Source: Fimbriimonadales bacterium
GTDB lineage: Bacteria; Armatimonadota; Fimbriimonadia; Fimbriimonadales; Fimbriimonadaceae
Direction: 5' to 3'
Length of the DNA stretch: 64,000 bases
NCBI GenBank assembly: GCA_026418055.1
Contig: JAOACB010000009.1
Coordinates: 1 to 64,000, forward strand
Positions 1 through 7,953 of the stretch are shown here, piece after piece. A program made the translations under genes and the position numbers. A model generated the notes under the pieces. The model did not search any database, was not told the DNA's origin, and saw nothing but the letters and a program-made list of their open reading frames with translations. The stretch's first letter is position 1. The number at the start of each line of letters is the position of its first letter.

Positions 1-1
1 G

Positions 2-913
2 AGACAGGTATTGGATCGCCAATACCGGTACAACAGCGACCTGGCCAACGACCTTGGCAACGCCCTGAACCGCAGCCTGGCGATGGCCCACCGCTTCGTC
101 GGAGGCAGGGTGCCGGATGCGCCCCTCGAGGCAGAGGCGGAGGAGGCCATCCGAGGAGCGTTCGACGCCTACGCCGGCGCGATGGACGACTATCGTCTGG
201 AGCGTGCGGCCGAGGCCGCCTGGGGCTTGGTGCGCTTTCTGAACAAGTACATCGACTCGAGGGCCCCGTGGGCCTTGGCCAAGACCGAGGATCCGGCTCT
301 CGGGTCGGTGGTGCGCTCGATGCTCGCTTGCCTGGCCGCCTCGGCCACGATGGTCGCGCCGTACATGCCGCACACCGCCAAAGAGATCGCGGCTCAGCTC
401 GGCCTGACGGACGTGCCGGCATGGGATGCGGCTCTGCAGGCTCTGCCCCCGGGAGGCGAGCTGCGGCAGCCGAAGCCGATCTTCCCGAGGCTCGACGCAC
501 GCAAGGTTCCGACTGTGCAACCCGAGAAGCCCCAGAGGGCCGCTCCCGAGCCCCAGCCCGCCCAGAGGAAGACAGAGTCTCGCCTGCCCGAGATCAGCAT
601 CGATGACTTCGCGAAGGTGGAGCTTCGCATCGCGCGCGTGCTGGAGGCCGAGGCGTTGGAGGGAAGCGACAAGCTGCTGAAGCTGGTGGTGGTGGTGGGC
701 GACGAGAGGCGGCAGATCGTGGCCGGCATCCGCAAGAACTACAGCCCGCTCGACCTGATCGGCCGGCAGGTGGTGGTGGTGTTCAACCTGAAGCCGGCGA
801 CCTTGCGAGGCACCGAGAGCCAGGGCATGCTGCTGGCGGCCGTGGATGAGGACGGCGGCGCGATCCTGCTCCAGCCGGACAAGGAGGCGCCGGAAGGCGC
901 GCGGGTCCGCTGA
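2..913 (+). CDS. metG: Methionyl-tRNA synthetase, C-terminal part (5' end outside window)
   Basis: The reading frame is open from base 2, so the gene starts upstream. The visible part carries the helical anticodon-binding domain of class I MetRS (about residues 5-160 of the visible protein; YNSDLANDLGN and ALAK are typical). An Ala/Pro/Gln-rich linker (about 165-192) leads to a C-terminal OB-fold tRNA-binding domain of the Trbp111/EMAP type (about 194-300; VELRIARVLEAEALEGSDKLLKL and GTESQGMLLAA). MetRS charges initiator and elongator tRNA-Met in the cytoplasm, and the C-terminal domain mediates dimerisation and tRNA binding. The catalytic HIGH/KMSKS core lies outside the window. The gene ends seven bases before the convergent glycosidase-like gene. 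Confidence 0.93.
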   Translation, partial: RQVLDRQYRYNSDLANDLGNALNRSLAMAHRFVGGRVPDAPLEAEAEEAIRGAFDAYAGAMDDYRLERAAEAAWGLVRFLNKYIDSRAPWALAKTEDPALGSVVRSMLACLAASATMVAPYMPHTAKEIAAQLGLTDVPAWDAALQALPPGGELRQPKPIFPRLDARKVPTVQPEKPQRAAPEPQPAQRKTESRLPEISIDDFAKVELRIARVLEAEALEGSDKLLKLVVVVGDERRQIVAGIRKNYSPLDLIGRQVVVVFNLKPATLRGTESQGMLLAAVDEDGGAILLQPDKEAPEGARVR

Positions 914-919
914 GCCGCC

Positions 920-2182
920 TCAGGCGTCCACGCTCAACACCCAGTCGCGGTTGTCGGGAGCGCGCAGACGCAGGCATCGGGCGCTGGGCCCGTCGTTGTG
1001 CGCCGGCAAGGTCGCGCCGGTGCGGGGGTCGTGCCACTCCAGCCGGCTCGGATCGAAGCGGGCGGTCATCCGGAGCTCGCCGCCGAACGGCAGCCACACC
1101 AGGGTCCAGGGCCGAGGCTGGTCGCCGTGCAGGGCCCAACGCCCTCCGATCAGGCTCTCGGGTGTTCGGCCGATCAGGCTTCGTTCGCAGAACAGGTCCT
1201 GGAGCCATCGAGCCTGCTCCGCCCCGGGTTTGTGCAGCGCCTCCAGCCAAGGCTGGTCGGCGGCGAGGAACGGTGGCGGCACGATGTCGGCGATCGGCTC
1301 CCACCTGGGTTCCCAGCACATCCACACGGCGTTGCAGCCGTAGGTGACGCCGATCGAACCGGCGAACACCGCGGCGTACCAGTGCAGGCGCACGTCGTCG
1401 GCGTCCAGCAGGTCGTCGTGCCGCTCCAAGCGGTCGGGAATCGCCTCGTAGGCGGGCTCGCCCAGCAGCGTCGGCTTGGGAGGCTCCCTCAGCCAGTCTC
1501 GTTGCACCCACCAGGCCGGATCGACCTCTCGCACATGCCCGGTTTGGATCATGTGGAAGTCCAGCCACGGTTCATGGTGGAGCAGATCCCCCGAGGAGCT
1601 GAGGCCTGTGGGGTGGTAGGTGATCAGGCATCGATCGCCCACCGCGGAGCGGATGCCCCTCGCCATGGCTCTCCACACCTCGGGCGCCAGCTTGGGGTCC
1701 CGATCCCCGCCGAGCACGTACACGAGGTTGGGACGGTCGCCGAGCGCCTCGGCGAGCCTCCTGGCATACGCCTCGGAGTTGCCGTCGTGGAAGATTCGTT
1801 TGTTGCGGAACAGAGGATGCTTCTCCTCGACCGCCCAAGATCCCCAAGTCGGCAGCAGCGCCACGCGGATGCCTCGCAGCTCCGCCTGGTCGAGGAGGAA
1901 GGAAGCGAGGCCGAGGTAGCCCTCGCTGGGCTTCGGGTCGTCGAGGTCGGTCAGAGGAAGCTGTCCCTCGGCGTTCGGTCGGAACGGACCCTCGATCTCC
2001 GGCACGAACACCGTCTGCACGACGTTGAAGCCCTGTCGTTGCCGAACCTCCAGATAGCGGACGATCTCGTCCCTCGAGGCGTGGTGCAGCAGCTCCCACG
2101 CGGTGTCCCCGAGCCAGAAGAACGGCTGGCCGTCTTCCGTGCAAAGAGTCCTGCCGTCCGAAGCGACCCTAAGCCTCTGCAT
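920..2182 (-). CDS. DUF4038 / apiosidase-like (GH140-like) glycoside hydrolase
   Basis: 420 residues from ATG 2182. The N-terminal part matches the DUF4038 (apiosidase-like, GH140) TIM-barrel family: PFFWLGDTAWELLHHASRDE (20-39), YVLGGDRDP (155-163) and LLGEPAYE (239-246). The Asp of GGD and the Glu of GEPxYE are the expected acidic catalytic candidates. The last 80 residues resemble the small beta domain (putative collagen-binding type) that usually follows. The characterised GH140 member releases D-apiose from rhamnogalacturonan II, but most DUF4038 proteins are untested. No signal peptide is seen, so a cytoplasmic role on imported oligosaccharides is possible. CACAAT ends 5 bases before the ATG. 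A D-apiose operon lies about 27 kb away, which makes apiosidase activity attractive but unproven. Confidence 0.75.
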   Translation of the reverse strand: MQRLRVASDGRTLCTEDGQPFFWLGDTAWELLHHASRDEIVRYLEVRQRQGFNVVQTVFVPEIEGPFRPNAEGQLPLTDLDDPKPSEGYLGLASFLLDQAELRGIRVALLPTWGSWAVEEKHPLFRNKRIFHDGNSEAYARRLAEALGDRPNLVYVLGGDRDPKLAPEVWRAMARGIRSAVGDRCLITYHPTGLSSSGDLLHHEPWLDFHMIQTGHVREVDPAWWVQRDWLREPPKPTLLGEPAYEAIPDRLERHDDLLDADDVRLHWYAAVFAGSIGVTYGCNAVWMCWEPRWEPIADIVPPPFLAADQPWLEALHKPGAEQARWLQDLFCERSLIGRTPESLIGGRWALHGDQPRPWTLVWLPFGGELRMTARFDPSRLEWHDPRTGATLPAHNDGPSARCLRLRAPDNRDWVLSVDA

Positions 2183-2187
2183 GGCCG

Positions 2188-2193
2188 ATTGTG
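2188..2193 (-). promoter_or_regulatory. Candidate -10 box of the DUF4038 gene
   Basis: CACAAT on the minus strand ends 5 bases before ATG 2182. The same hexamer and nearly the same spacing occur before the nitroreductase gene at 58020. The leader would be essentially absent. Confidence 0.4.
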
Positions 2194-2314
2194 GACCGGC
2201 CGCCGAGCCCGGCGCGCAGGGGTGTTTGCGGAACCTGAGGATTCGGCAAGGAGTTCGACCTTTACAGGAGGAGACTCGCCGCCCGGAGGTCTTGCGAAAT
2301 CGTTTCCGCAGAGT

Positions 2315-2320
2315 TAAGCT
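2315..2320 (+). promoter_or_regulatory. Candidate -10 box, leaderless start
   Basis: TAAGCT is followed by 6 bases and then ATG 2327. The spacing puts transcription start at or next to the A of the ATG. No Shine-Dalgarno sequence lies directly before this start. Confidence 0.45.
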
Positions 2321-2326
2321 GGACAC

Positions 2327-3268
2327 ATGCTGCATGCGCTTCTCGCGGCCGCGACCCTCGCTCCTTCGGTTTCGGAGTGCCGCCTCGGCGTGCACTTCCT
2401 CGACGACCGCTACACGATCGGCGCACGCAGGCTGGTCGCGGCGGGGCCCCGCGTGCTGAAGCTGTTCGACCTTGGGCCGGGCATGCGCGAGGCGCTGCGC
2501 GACTACAAGACCCGCTGGCCGGACGGAACCGTCGTGGTGAGGATCTGGTTCCAACGCCGGTGGAACCTGCAGGACGACCCCGAGGCAGCCGGCCGGGCGT
2601 TCTGGAACGAGATCCTCAAGCCCCAGCACGACCGACTCACCGACCGGGAGAGGAGCTGGATCGACTATTGGGAGGGCCCGAACGAGGGGGACAGCACCCC
2701 CACCTGGGGTTCGGTGGAGGACGCGCGGTGGTTCGCCCGCTTCACCGTGGCCATGGTTGAGGCGATGCGCCGCGACGGCGCGCGGCCGCTGATCGGCAAC
2801 ATCGCGGTGGGAAACCCCGGTGGGACGCCCGAGGAGGTGGCCGCCAAGGTGGAGGCGTTCCTGCCGGCCTTCGAGGCCGCGGCTCGCGCCCGCGGCGCTT
2901 GGGGCTACCACGCGTATACGCTGGAGTACAGCACCGATCCCGAGAAGGAGAGCTGGACGTCGCTGCGATACCGGCGCATCCTGGACGCCGTGCGCCGCAA
3001 GCGCCCCGACCTTGCCCGTCTTCCTCTGATCCTCACGGAGGCGGGCGTCGACCGCGCGGGCAACAGCCACGAGGATGGCTGGGTCAGCCGCGGCAGCGCC
3101 GACCAGTTCGAGCGTTGGCTGCGCTGGTTCGACTCGGAGCTTCGAAAGGACCCCACGGTGGTCGGAGCGACGCTGTTCGCGAGCGGAGGCTTCGAGAGTT
3201 GGCCCTCCTTCGAGCTGGAGGCGTTCCTGCCGCGGCTTGCCCGCATGGTCGGGGAAGGGCATCGCTGA
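2327..3268 (+). CDS. Putative clan GH-A-like glycoside hydrolase
   Basis: 313 residues. A short hydrophobic N-terminus (1-14) could be a weak signal peptide. The body looks like a TIM-barrel glycosidase of the clan GH-A type: WEGPNE (115-120) has the Asn-Glu of an acid/base strand, and LILTEAGVD (234-242) fits a nucleophile strand, with E120 and E238 the candidates. Specific family and substrate cannot be told by eye. It is divergent from the DUF4038 gene, with 144 bases between start codons, so the two may be co-regulated. A strong hairpin follows the stop. Start chosen from TAAGCT six bases upstream. Confidence 0.6.
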   Translation: MLHALLAAATLAPSVSECRLGVHFLDDRYTIGARRLVAAGPRVLKLFDLGPGMREALRDYKTRWPDGTVVVRIWFQRRWNLQDDPEAAGRAFWNEILKPQHDRLTDRERSWIDYWEGPNEGDSTPTWGSVEDARWFARFTVAMVEAMRRDGARPLIGNIAVGNPGGTPEEVAAKVEAFLPAFEAAARARGAWGYHAYTLEYSTDPEKESWTSLRYRRILDAVRRKRPDLARLPLILTEAGVDRAGNSHEDGWVSRGSADQFERWLRWFDSELRKDPTVVGATLFASGGFESWPSFELEAFLPRLARMVGEGHR

Positions 3269-3283
3269 GGGCCGCCAAGCCGA

Positions 3284-3307
3284 GGGCCCCTGCCGCGGCA
3301 GGGGCCC
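3284..3307. terminator. Bidirectional hairpin terminator between convergent genes
   Basis: GGGCCCCTGCC and GGCAGGGGCCC form an 11-bp perfect inverted repeat with almost no spacer, between the stop of the glycosidase (3268) and the stop of the small membrane protein (3341). There is only a short pyrimidine run after it on the plus strand. Confidence 0.6.
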
Positions 3308-3340
3308 CCTTCCGTCTCGGAGGTCTGTGGTGGTTGGTCT

Positions 3341-3523
3341 TCAGCGCTGGGATTCGAAAGCCTGGCGCATCTTCTGGATCTGCTCCATCGCCTCGGGCGG
3401 AGGCTTGGGGAACCGATCGGGGTCCGGCTGGGGCGGGTTCATCGACCGATAGCCCGACACGATGGCGACCACCAGCGCCAGGACCGCCAGAATCAGCGCT
3501 CCGGTCAGGCCGAGCTTCCTCAT
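3341..3523 (-). CDS. Small single-pass membrane protein
   Basis: 60 residues. A hydrophobic segment (about 5-24) is followed by a Pro-rich, charged tail ([20 protein letters not shown]) that should lie outside the membrane. No family is recognised. Its ATG overlaps the TGA of the prepilin-like gene (ATGA at 3520-3523), so it is translated as the last gene of the lacI-prepilin operon. Similar small membrane proteins often trail prepilin-like genes in this phylum, but this is only an impression. Function unknown. Confidence 0.6.
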   Translation of the reverse strand: MRKLGLTGALILAVLALVVAIVSGYRSMNPPQPDPDRFPKPPPEAMEQIQKMRQAFESQR

Positions 3524-4245
3524 AGCGGTCCCGGCCTCTCCTCATAGTCGAGCTTGGCACCGGTCTGCAGCTTCGCATGGCCGTCCACGTACACCGTGTG
3601 CTTCTTGCTGGTGTTGCTGTTGCCGGTGTCCCACATGTAGTACCAGAGCTCACCGATCATGGGCCTCCGGGCGGGGTCGCTGAAGACCGTGAGGGAGCGC
3701 CCGGTTCGGCCGGATCCCACGGCTCCGGGAGGGTCGCCTCCGGGGATCGGCGGCGCCATGCCGCTGTCGCACGGCTGGGGCGCCGACGCGGTTCCGCAAA
3801 GCTGCGGCATCCATCCGAACTCCGTGGCTCCCTTGGCGTAGTACTCGAAGCTGGTCTTTCCGAACCAGTCGGGCTCCCACATCGCCCTCACGGGAATGCC
3901 CCAAGCGGTGAAGGGGAAGCCGTTGTCGCCCGGAGACCGGAAGATCTCCATGTTCTTGGTGTAGGGCCGAAGCCGGAACACGATGCCTCCGGGCCAGGTC
4001 TGCGGGTTGCTCTGTTCGGCGCCCCACTCCCAAGCCTCCCAGCCTCCCGCGTTCGGCGCGACGTCGTCGTAGTCGGCGGAGTACTGGAGGATCGCGAGCC
4101 CGGTCTGCTTGATGTTGCTCAGGCACTGGGTCCGCTTGGCCGCGGCCTTGGCTTGGGCGAAGACCGGAAACAGGATGGCGGCGAGGATCGCGATGATGGC
4201 GATCACGACGAGAAGCTCGATCAAGGTGAAGGCAGTGCGCTTCAT
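3520..4245 (-). CDS. Prepilin-type N-terminal methylation protein (pseudopilin-like, DUF1559 type)
   Basis: 241 residues. The N-terminus [17 protein letters not shown] is a class III-type prepilin signal: cleavage is expected before the Phe, with Glu at +5 and a long hydrophobic helix. The region after it ([18 protein letters not shown]) and the C-terminal [10 protein letters not shown] are typical of the large DUF1559/H-X9-DG group of Armatimonadota and Planctomycetota. The mature protein probably sits in the cytoplasmic membrane or a pseudopilus, with a soluble, probably carbohydrate- or surface-related domain of unknown role. ATGA overlaps couple it to lacI upstream and to the small membrane protein downstream. 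An operon with a sugar-type regulator suggests it is made in response to a substrate. Confidence 0.85.
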   Translation of the reverse strand: MKRTAFTLIELLVVIAIIAILAAILFPVFAQAKAAAKRTQCLSNIKQTGLAILQYSADYDDVAPNAGGWEAWEWGAEQSNPQTWPGGIVFRLRPYTKNMEIFRSPGDNGFPFTAWGIPVRAMWEPDWFGKTSFEYYAKGATEFGWMPQLCGTASAPQPCDSGMAPPIPGGDPPGAVGSGRTGRSLTVFSDPARRPMIGELWYYMWDTGNSNTSKKHTVYVDGHAKLQTGAKLDYEERPGPL

Positions 4246-5327
4246 GGTTGCTCCTTCGCAGCGAGAGGTTCGCTCGATCGTCGAGCGATCAGTCTGGGCG
4301 GCAGCCTCAGCGCGGCCGCCGGCAGGTCGGGCTCCTCGATGCGTTCCAGCAGCCGGCGGGCGGCTTGCAGTCCGATCTCTCGGAGCGGTTGGCGAATGGT
4401 GGTGAGCGACGGCTCCGTGTAGCCGGTGAAGTCATGGTCGTCGAACCCCACGACGCCCACGTCCTCCGGCACGCGGAGGCCAGCCGCCTTCAGCGCATCG
4501 ATCAGCGCGAGCGCGAAATGGTCGTACTGGGCGAAGACGGAGTCGTAGGGGAAGCCGTCCAGGGGCTCCAGGGCTCCGGCCACCGCATGGCGGCACAGCT
4601 CGCTGAACGTTTCGGGCTGGGGGGCCTCGGGGTGGTCCTCTTGGTAGCGCTCGGCGCTGGCCACGAAGGGGAACTCGAGCAGCGCGGCGTTGCGGAACAC
4701 CGACCGGAAGCCGCACCAGCGGTCCTCGACGCTTCCGATGCGCCGAGGCGAGTCGGTCATGGAGAGGAACGCGGGCCTGCGGTAGCCCCGCTCGCGGAGG
4801 TGCTCTCCCAAGAGCACGCCGCCCTGGAAATGGTCGGTGGCCACGAGGTCGGCGTGCAACCCCGGGACCTCGCGGTCGATGAACACGATCGGAACGCGCC
4901 GCTCGAGCAGGCGCGTGTAGAACTCCGGCTCGTCGGTCTCCGACGCGACGATCAGGCCGTCCACCTGCATGTCGAGCAGGCTCTCCACCAGCTCGTACTC
5001 GCGCTGTCCGCGGGACATCGTCAGCAGCACCCGGTGGTCGACGTCCTGCAGGGCCTTTTCGACGCCCTCGAGCAGTCGAGCGTAGAACTGGCCCTCGATG
5101 CCGGGCACCACCACGCCGATCAGTCCGGTGCGGGCCCGGCGCAGACCGCGGGCAAGGCGGTTCGGTCGGTAGCCGGCGCGCTCGGCGATGTCCAGCACCC
5201 TGCGGCGGGTGGACTCCCCGATGCGTCCCTGGCCCGAGAGCGCCCGGTACACCGTGGTCTTGCTGACCCCGGCCTGCCGCGCGATCTCGTCCATCACCGG
5301 CCTTGCGTAACCGATTCCGCGACCCAC
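4242..5327 (-). CDS. LacI/GalR family transcriptional regulator
   Basis: 361 residues. The N-terminal helix-turn-helix ([20 protein letters not shown], about 12-31) and hinge ([10 protein letters not shown]) are followed by a periplasmic-binding-protein-like sensor domain with [20 protein letters not shown] near the end. GTG 5327 is preferred over ATG 5294. The residues before MDEIA align with the conserved start of LacI proteins, and TATGCT ends exactly six bases before the GTG. It heads an operon with the prepilin-like gene through an ATGA overlap. Ligand unknown, presumably a sugar. Confidence 0.9.
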   Translation of the reverse strand: MGRGIGYARPVMDEIARQAGVSKTTVYRALSGQGRIGESTRRRVLDIAERAGYRPNRLARGLRRARTGLIGVVVPGIEGQFYARLLEGVEKALQDVDHRVLLTMSRGQREYELVESLLDMQVDGLIVASETDEPEFYTRLLERRVPIVFIDREVPGLHADLVATDHFQGGVLLGEHLRERGYRRPAFLSMTDSPRRIGSVEDRWCGFRSVFRNAALLEFPFVASAERYQEDHPEAPQPETFSELCRHAVAGALEPLDGFPYDSVFAQYDHFALALIDALKAAGLRVPEDVGVVGFDDHDFTGYTEPSLTTIRQPLREIGLQAARRLLERIEEPDLPAAALRLPPRLIARRSSEPLAAKEQP

Positions 5328-5333
5328 GAAGGA

Positions 5334-5339
5334 AGCATA
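5334..5339 (-). promoter_or_regulatory. Candidate -10 box, leaderless GTG start of lacI
   Basis: TATGCT on the minus strand lies six bases before GTG 5327. It decides between two possible starts. Confidence 0.45.
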
Positions 5340-5450
5340 ACACGGAAACCGCGGAACGGCCCGGAGGATTCCGTCCGGGCCAAGGCATTTTCCAGTGGTG
5401 CTCCCTCGGGCGACCGCCGGGCCGCCAGCCTGCGGAATGGATTTCGCGGA

Positions 5451-5789
5451 TCAGGACCCGAAGCGCGGGGGCTCCTCCCCGGTCTCCGGCTCGGCGTGCG
5501 GGTCGGCCGGGCAGCAAGGCGGCTCGCAGCGATGGGGCAGCGAGCTCTCGGACTCGTCCGGATCCTTGGGCTCGGCGAACAGAGGCGTGCCATCCTCCAG
5601 GCAGTACCTCGCATCGGGAGGGTTCGCCCTCCCGCAGCTCGGACAGAGGATCTCCACGCGGCTCTCCAGCCGGGCCCCGTCGCGCGGGCATTCCAGCGTG
5701 CCGACGGGACAGCGCGCCCCGCAGCGCGGGCACACCAGCACGAAGCGCTTCTTGTGCGGGTCCGATCGGGCCATGGCGCCGGCGTCCAA
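5451..5789 (-). CDS. Double zinc-ribbon protein
   Basis: Up to 112 residues. Two treble-clef/zinc-ribbon halves are visible: CPRCG with CPRDG (about 20-38), and CPSCG with a later YCLEDG (about 49-65). The acidic C-terminus contains another Cys cluster (CEPPCCPADP). Such proteins usually bind zinc structurally and act as adaptors. No specific function can be given. The track start at 5789 is a TTG; ATG 5774 is the more likely start (MARSDPHKKR). It is followed by 123 bases without a gene before the lacI start codon. Confidence 0.6.
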   Translation of the reverse strand: MDAGAMARSDPHKKRFVLVCPRCGARCPVGTLECPRDGARLESRVEILCPSCGRANPPDARYCLEDGTPLFAEPKDPDESESSLPHRCEPPCCPADPHAEPETGEEPPRFGS

Positions 5790-5793
5790 CAGT

Positions 5794-6657
5794 TTAGACG
5801 CTCGGACCGGGTGCCCCGCTAGGCTCGGTCGGCGCCTGCACGGCGCAACCGGAGCTTCGGACGCGCCTCAGGTACTCCCGGGGCGACTCGCCGAAGAACG
5901 ATCGGAACGCCGTGGAGAAGTGGCTGGGGCTGGCGAAGCCCATTTCGAGCGCCACCTCCCTCATGCTCAGGCGGCCGAAGCGCAGCATTTGCTCGGCGGT
6001 GAGCAGCCGAAGACGGTTGAGGAACCTCTTCGGGGACTCGCCGACCACCTCCCGGAACAGCTGGTTCAGGTACCGTTCGGACACGCCCTCCTCCGTCGCC
6101 AGGCGGGCCACGGTCCACTCGTCCCCGATCCGCTCATAGACCCGCTCGAGGATCGCCGCGACCTTGGCGTGGCTCGAAGGCACCGACCATCGTCCGCACC
6201 ATCCGGCGACCCAGCGCCAAAACATCCCGGCGAACGCCGCCGAAGCCCACTGCCGCTGGCACCGGCTGGGGGATCCGAGCCCCGCCACCAGGGTCGCGAA
6301 GTCCTCGCCGTCCCTCGCGTGCTCGGCGATCGGCATGGGACGCTCCACCGGAGCGTCCAGGGGACCGAGGCAACAGAAGTGGAACCGCCAACACCGCCAG
6401 CCGGGGGCCAGCGCCTGCCACCGCTCGAGAAGCGCGGCACGCGCCACGATCAGCGACGCCGGCGGAACCTCGAGAACCCGCCCGTCGCGGAACTCCAACC
6501 GGCCTCTCCCTTCGAACGTCCTCCAAGCAACGAAGCCGGGTCGGTCCTGCTCGACAAGATCCCCCGCGCCGACCGGCGCCTCGATGCTCCAAGCTTCCAG
6601 CAAACTCAGCCCGCAGACCTCGGCGGGCCCTGCTCCCCTCGCGCCACTGCAAAGCAT
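5794..6657 (-). CDS. AraC family transcriptional regulator
   Basis: 287 residues from ATG 6657. The N-terminal 120 residues look like a cupin-type ligand-sensing domain. The C-terminal 100 residues (about 165-268) carry two helix-turn-helix motifs of the AraC/XylS family: TVARLATEEGVSERYLNQLF, and later MREVALEMGFASPSHFSTAF followed by GESPREYLRR. The gene is divergent from ribBA. Its target is not known. Many such regulators in this phylum sit near polysaccharide genes, but here neither neighbour is an obvious target. Confidence 0.88.
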   Translation of the reverse strand: MLCSGARGAGPAEVCGLSLLEAWSIEAPVGAGDLVEQDRPGFVAWRTFEGRGRLEFRDGRVLEVPPASLIVARAALLERWQALAPGWRCWRFHFCCLGPLDAPVERPMPIAEHARDGEDFATLVAGLGSPSRCQRQWASAAFAGMFWRWVAGWCGRWSVPSSHAKVAAILERVYERIGDEWTVARLATEEGVSERYLNQLFREVVGESPKRFLNRLRLLTAEQMLRFGRLSMREVALEMGFASPSHFSTAFRSFFGESPREYLRRVRSSGCAVQAPTEPSGAPGPSV

Positions 6658-6722
6658 CGTTGAGGCTTGGACGAACCTTGCCAGCCGGCGGTTCGTTGCC
6701 GCGGGACCACTGCCGGACAACG

Positions 6723-6728
6723 TACAAT
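6723..6728 (+). promoter_or_regulatory. Candidate -10 box of ribBA
   Basis: TACAAT is followed by 7 bases (GGAGAGG) and ATG 6736, so transcription would start at the ATG. An earlier ATG at 6727 lies inside this hexamer and would not be transcribed. Confidence 0.55.
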
Positions 6729-6735
6729 GGAGAGG

Positions 6736-7953
6736 ATGCCCTTCGCCTCGATCGAGCAAGCCCTGGACGACCTCCGCGCCGGAAGGATGGTCATCGTCGT
6801 GGACGATCCGGACCGCGAGAACGAGGGCGACCTCATCATGGCGGGCGAGAAGTGCACCCCCGAGGCGATGAACTTCATGATCGTCCACGGACGGGGAGTA
6901 CCCTTCATCCCCACCACCGGCGAGCGCCTGCAGCAGCTGGGCATCCCAATGATGACCAAGCAGACCACCGCCCGCCACGGCACAGCGATGGCGGAGACGG
7001 TGGACGCCCGCCACGGAACCACCACCGGCGTTTCGGCCCACGATCGGGCTCAGACCGTTCGCGTGTTCTGCGACCCCCACGCCAAGCCCGAGGACCTGAT
7101 GCGGCCTGGGCACATCATTCCGCTGCGGGCCGAGCCTGGAGGCGTGCTGAAGCGCGCGGGACACACCGAGGCGGCCGTCGACCTCTGCAGATTGGCGGGA
7201 TTCCAGCCCGTGGCGGTGGGCGTCGAGATCCTGTCGGACGACGGCACGATGATGCGCCTGCCCGAGCTGGAACGTTACGCCGAGCGGCACGGCCTGCGCA
7301 TCATCACCATCGCGGACCTCATCCGGTACCGGCGCGCGCACGAGAAGCTCGTGTCCCTTGCGGCAGGTCCGATCCGCTTCCCCACCAAGTTCGGCGAGTT
7401 CCGCCTGTACGTTTACGAGACCACCGTGGAGCCGACGCCCTACCTTGCGATCGTCAAGGGCGAGGTAGCGGGCGAGGAGCCCGTCCTCGTCCGGGTGCAT
7501 TCCAGCTGCCTCACCGGCGACATCCTGGGGTCGTTGCGCTGCGACTGCGGCGACCAGCTGCAGCTGGCCTTGGAGAAGATCGAAGCCGAGCGCAGGGGCC
7601 TCGTGCTGTACGTCGCGCAGGAGGGCCGGGGCATCGGCCTGGTCAACAAGCTCAAGGCGTACGAGCTGCAGGACTGCGGTCTGGACACGGTGGAGGCCAA
7701 CGAGGCCCTGGGCTTCAAGGCCGACCTGCGCGACTACGGCCTAGGCGCGCAGGTTCTGCTCGATCTCGGCGTGCGGAGGCTCCGGCTGATGACCAACAAC
7801 CCCTCCAAGCTCGCCGCGCTGCAGGGCTACGGCCTGGAGGTCGTGGAACACGTGCCGCTCGTGGTTCGGCCCGGCGAGCACAACCGGCGCTACCTCGAGA
7901 CCAAGCGCCGCAAGATGGGTCACCAGTTGCCGAAGGAGCCGAGCGGCTCGTAG
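6736..7953 (+). CDS. ribBA: Bifunctional riboflavin biosynthesis protein RibBA
   Basis: 405 residues. The N-terminal half is 3,4-dihydroxy-2-butanone-4-phosphate synthase (RibB; DDPDRENEGDLIMAGEKCTPE, and RPGHIIPLRAEPGG), which acts on ribulose-5-phosphate. The C-terminal half is GTP cyclohydrolase II (RibA): SSCLTGDILGSLRCDCGDQL gives the zinc-binding C-x10-C-x-C, and AQEGRGIGLVNKLKAY the catalytic region. Both feed the riboflavin pathway in the cytoplasm. The start at 6736 matches the usual N-terminus (SIEQALDDLRAGR) and the upstream TACAAT. The 3' end overlaps the convergent URO-D gene by 34 bases. No FMN riboswitch precedes it. Confidence 0.95.
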   Translation: MPFASIEQALDDLRAGRMVIVVDDPDRENEGDLIMAGEKCTPEAMNFMIVHGRGVPFIPTTGERLQQLGIPMMTKQTTARHGTAMAETVDARHGTTTGVSAHDRAQTVRVFCDPHAKPEDLMRPGHIIPLRAEPGGVLKRAGHTEAAVDLCRLAGFQPVAVGVEILSDDGTMMRLPELERYAERHGLRIITIADLIRYRRAHEKLVSLAAGPIRFPTKFGEFRLYVYETTVEPTPYLAIVKGEVAGEEPVLVRVHSSCLTGDILGSLRCDCGDQLQLALEKIEAERRGLVLYVAQEGRGIGLVNKLKAYELQDCGLDTVEANEALGFKADLRDYGLGAQVLLDLGVRRLRLMTNNPSKLAALQGYGLEVVEHVPLVVRPGEHNRRYLETKRRKMGHQLPKEPSGS

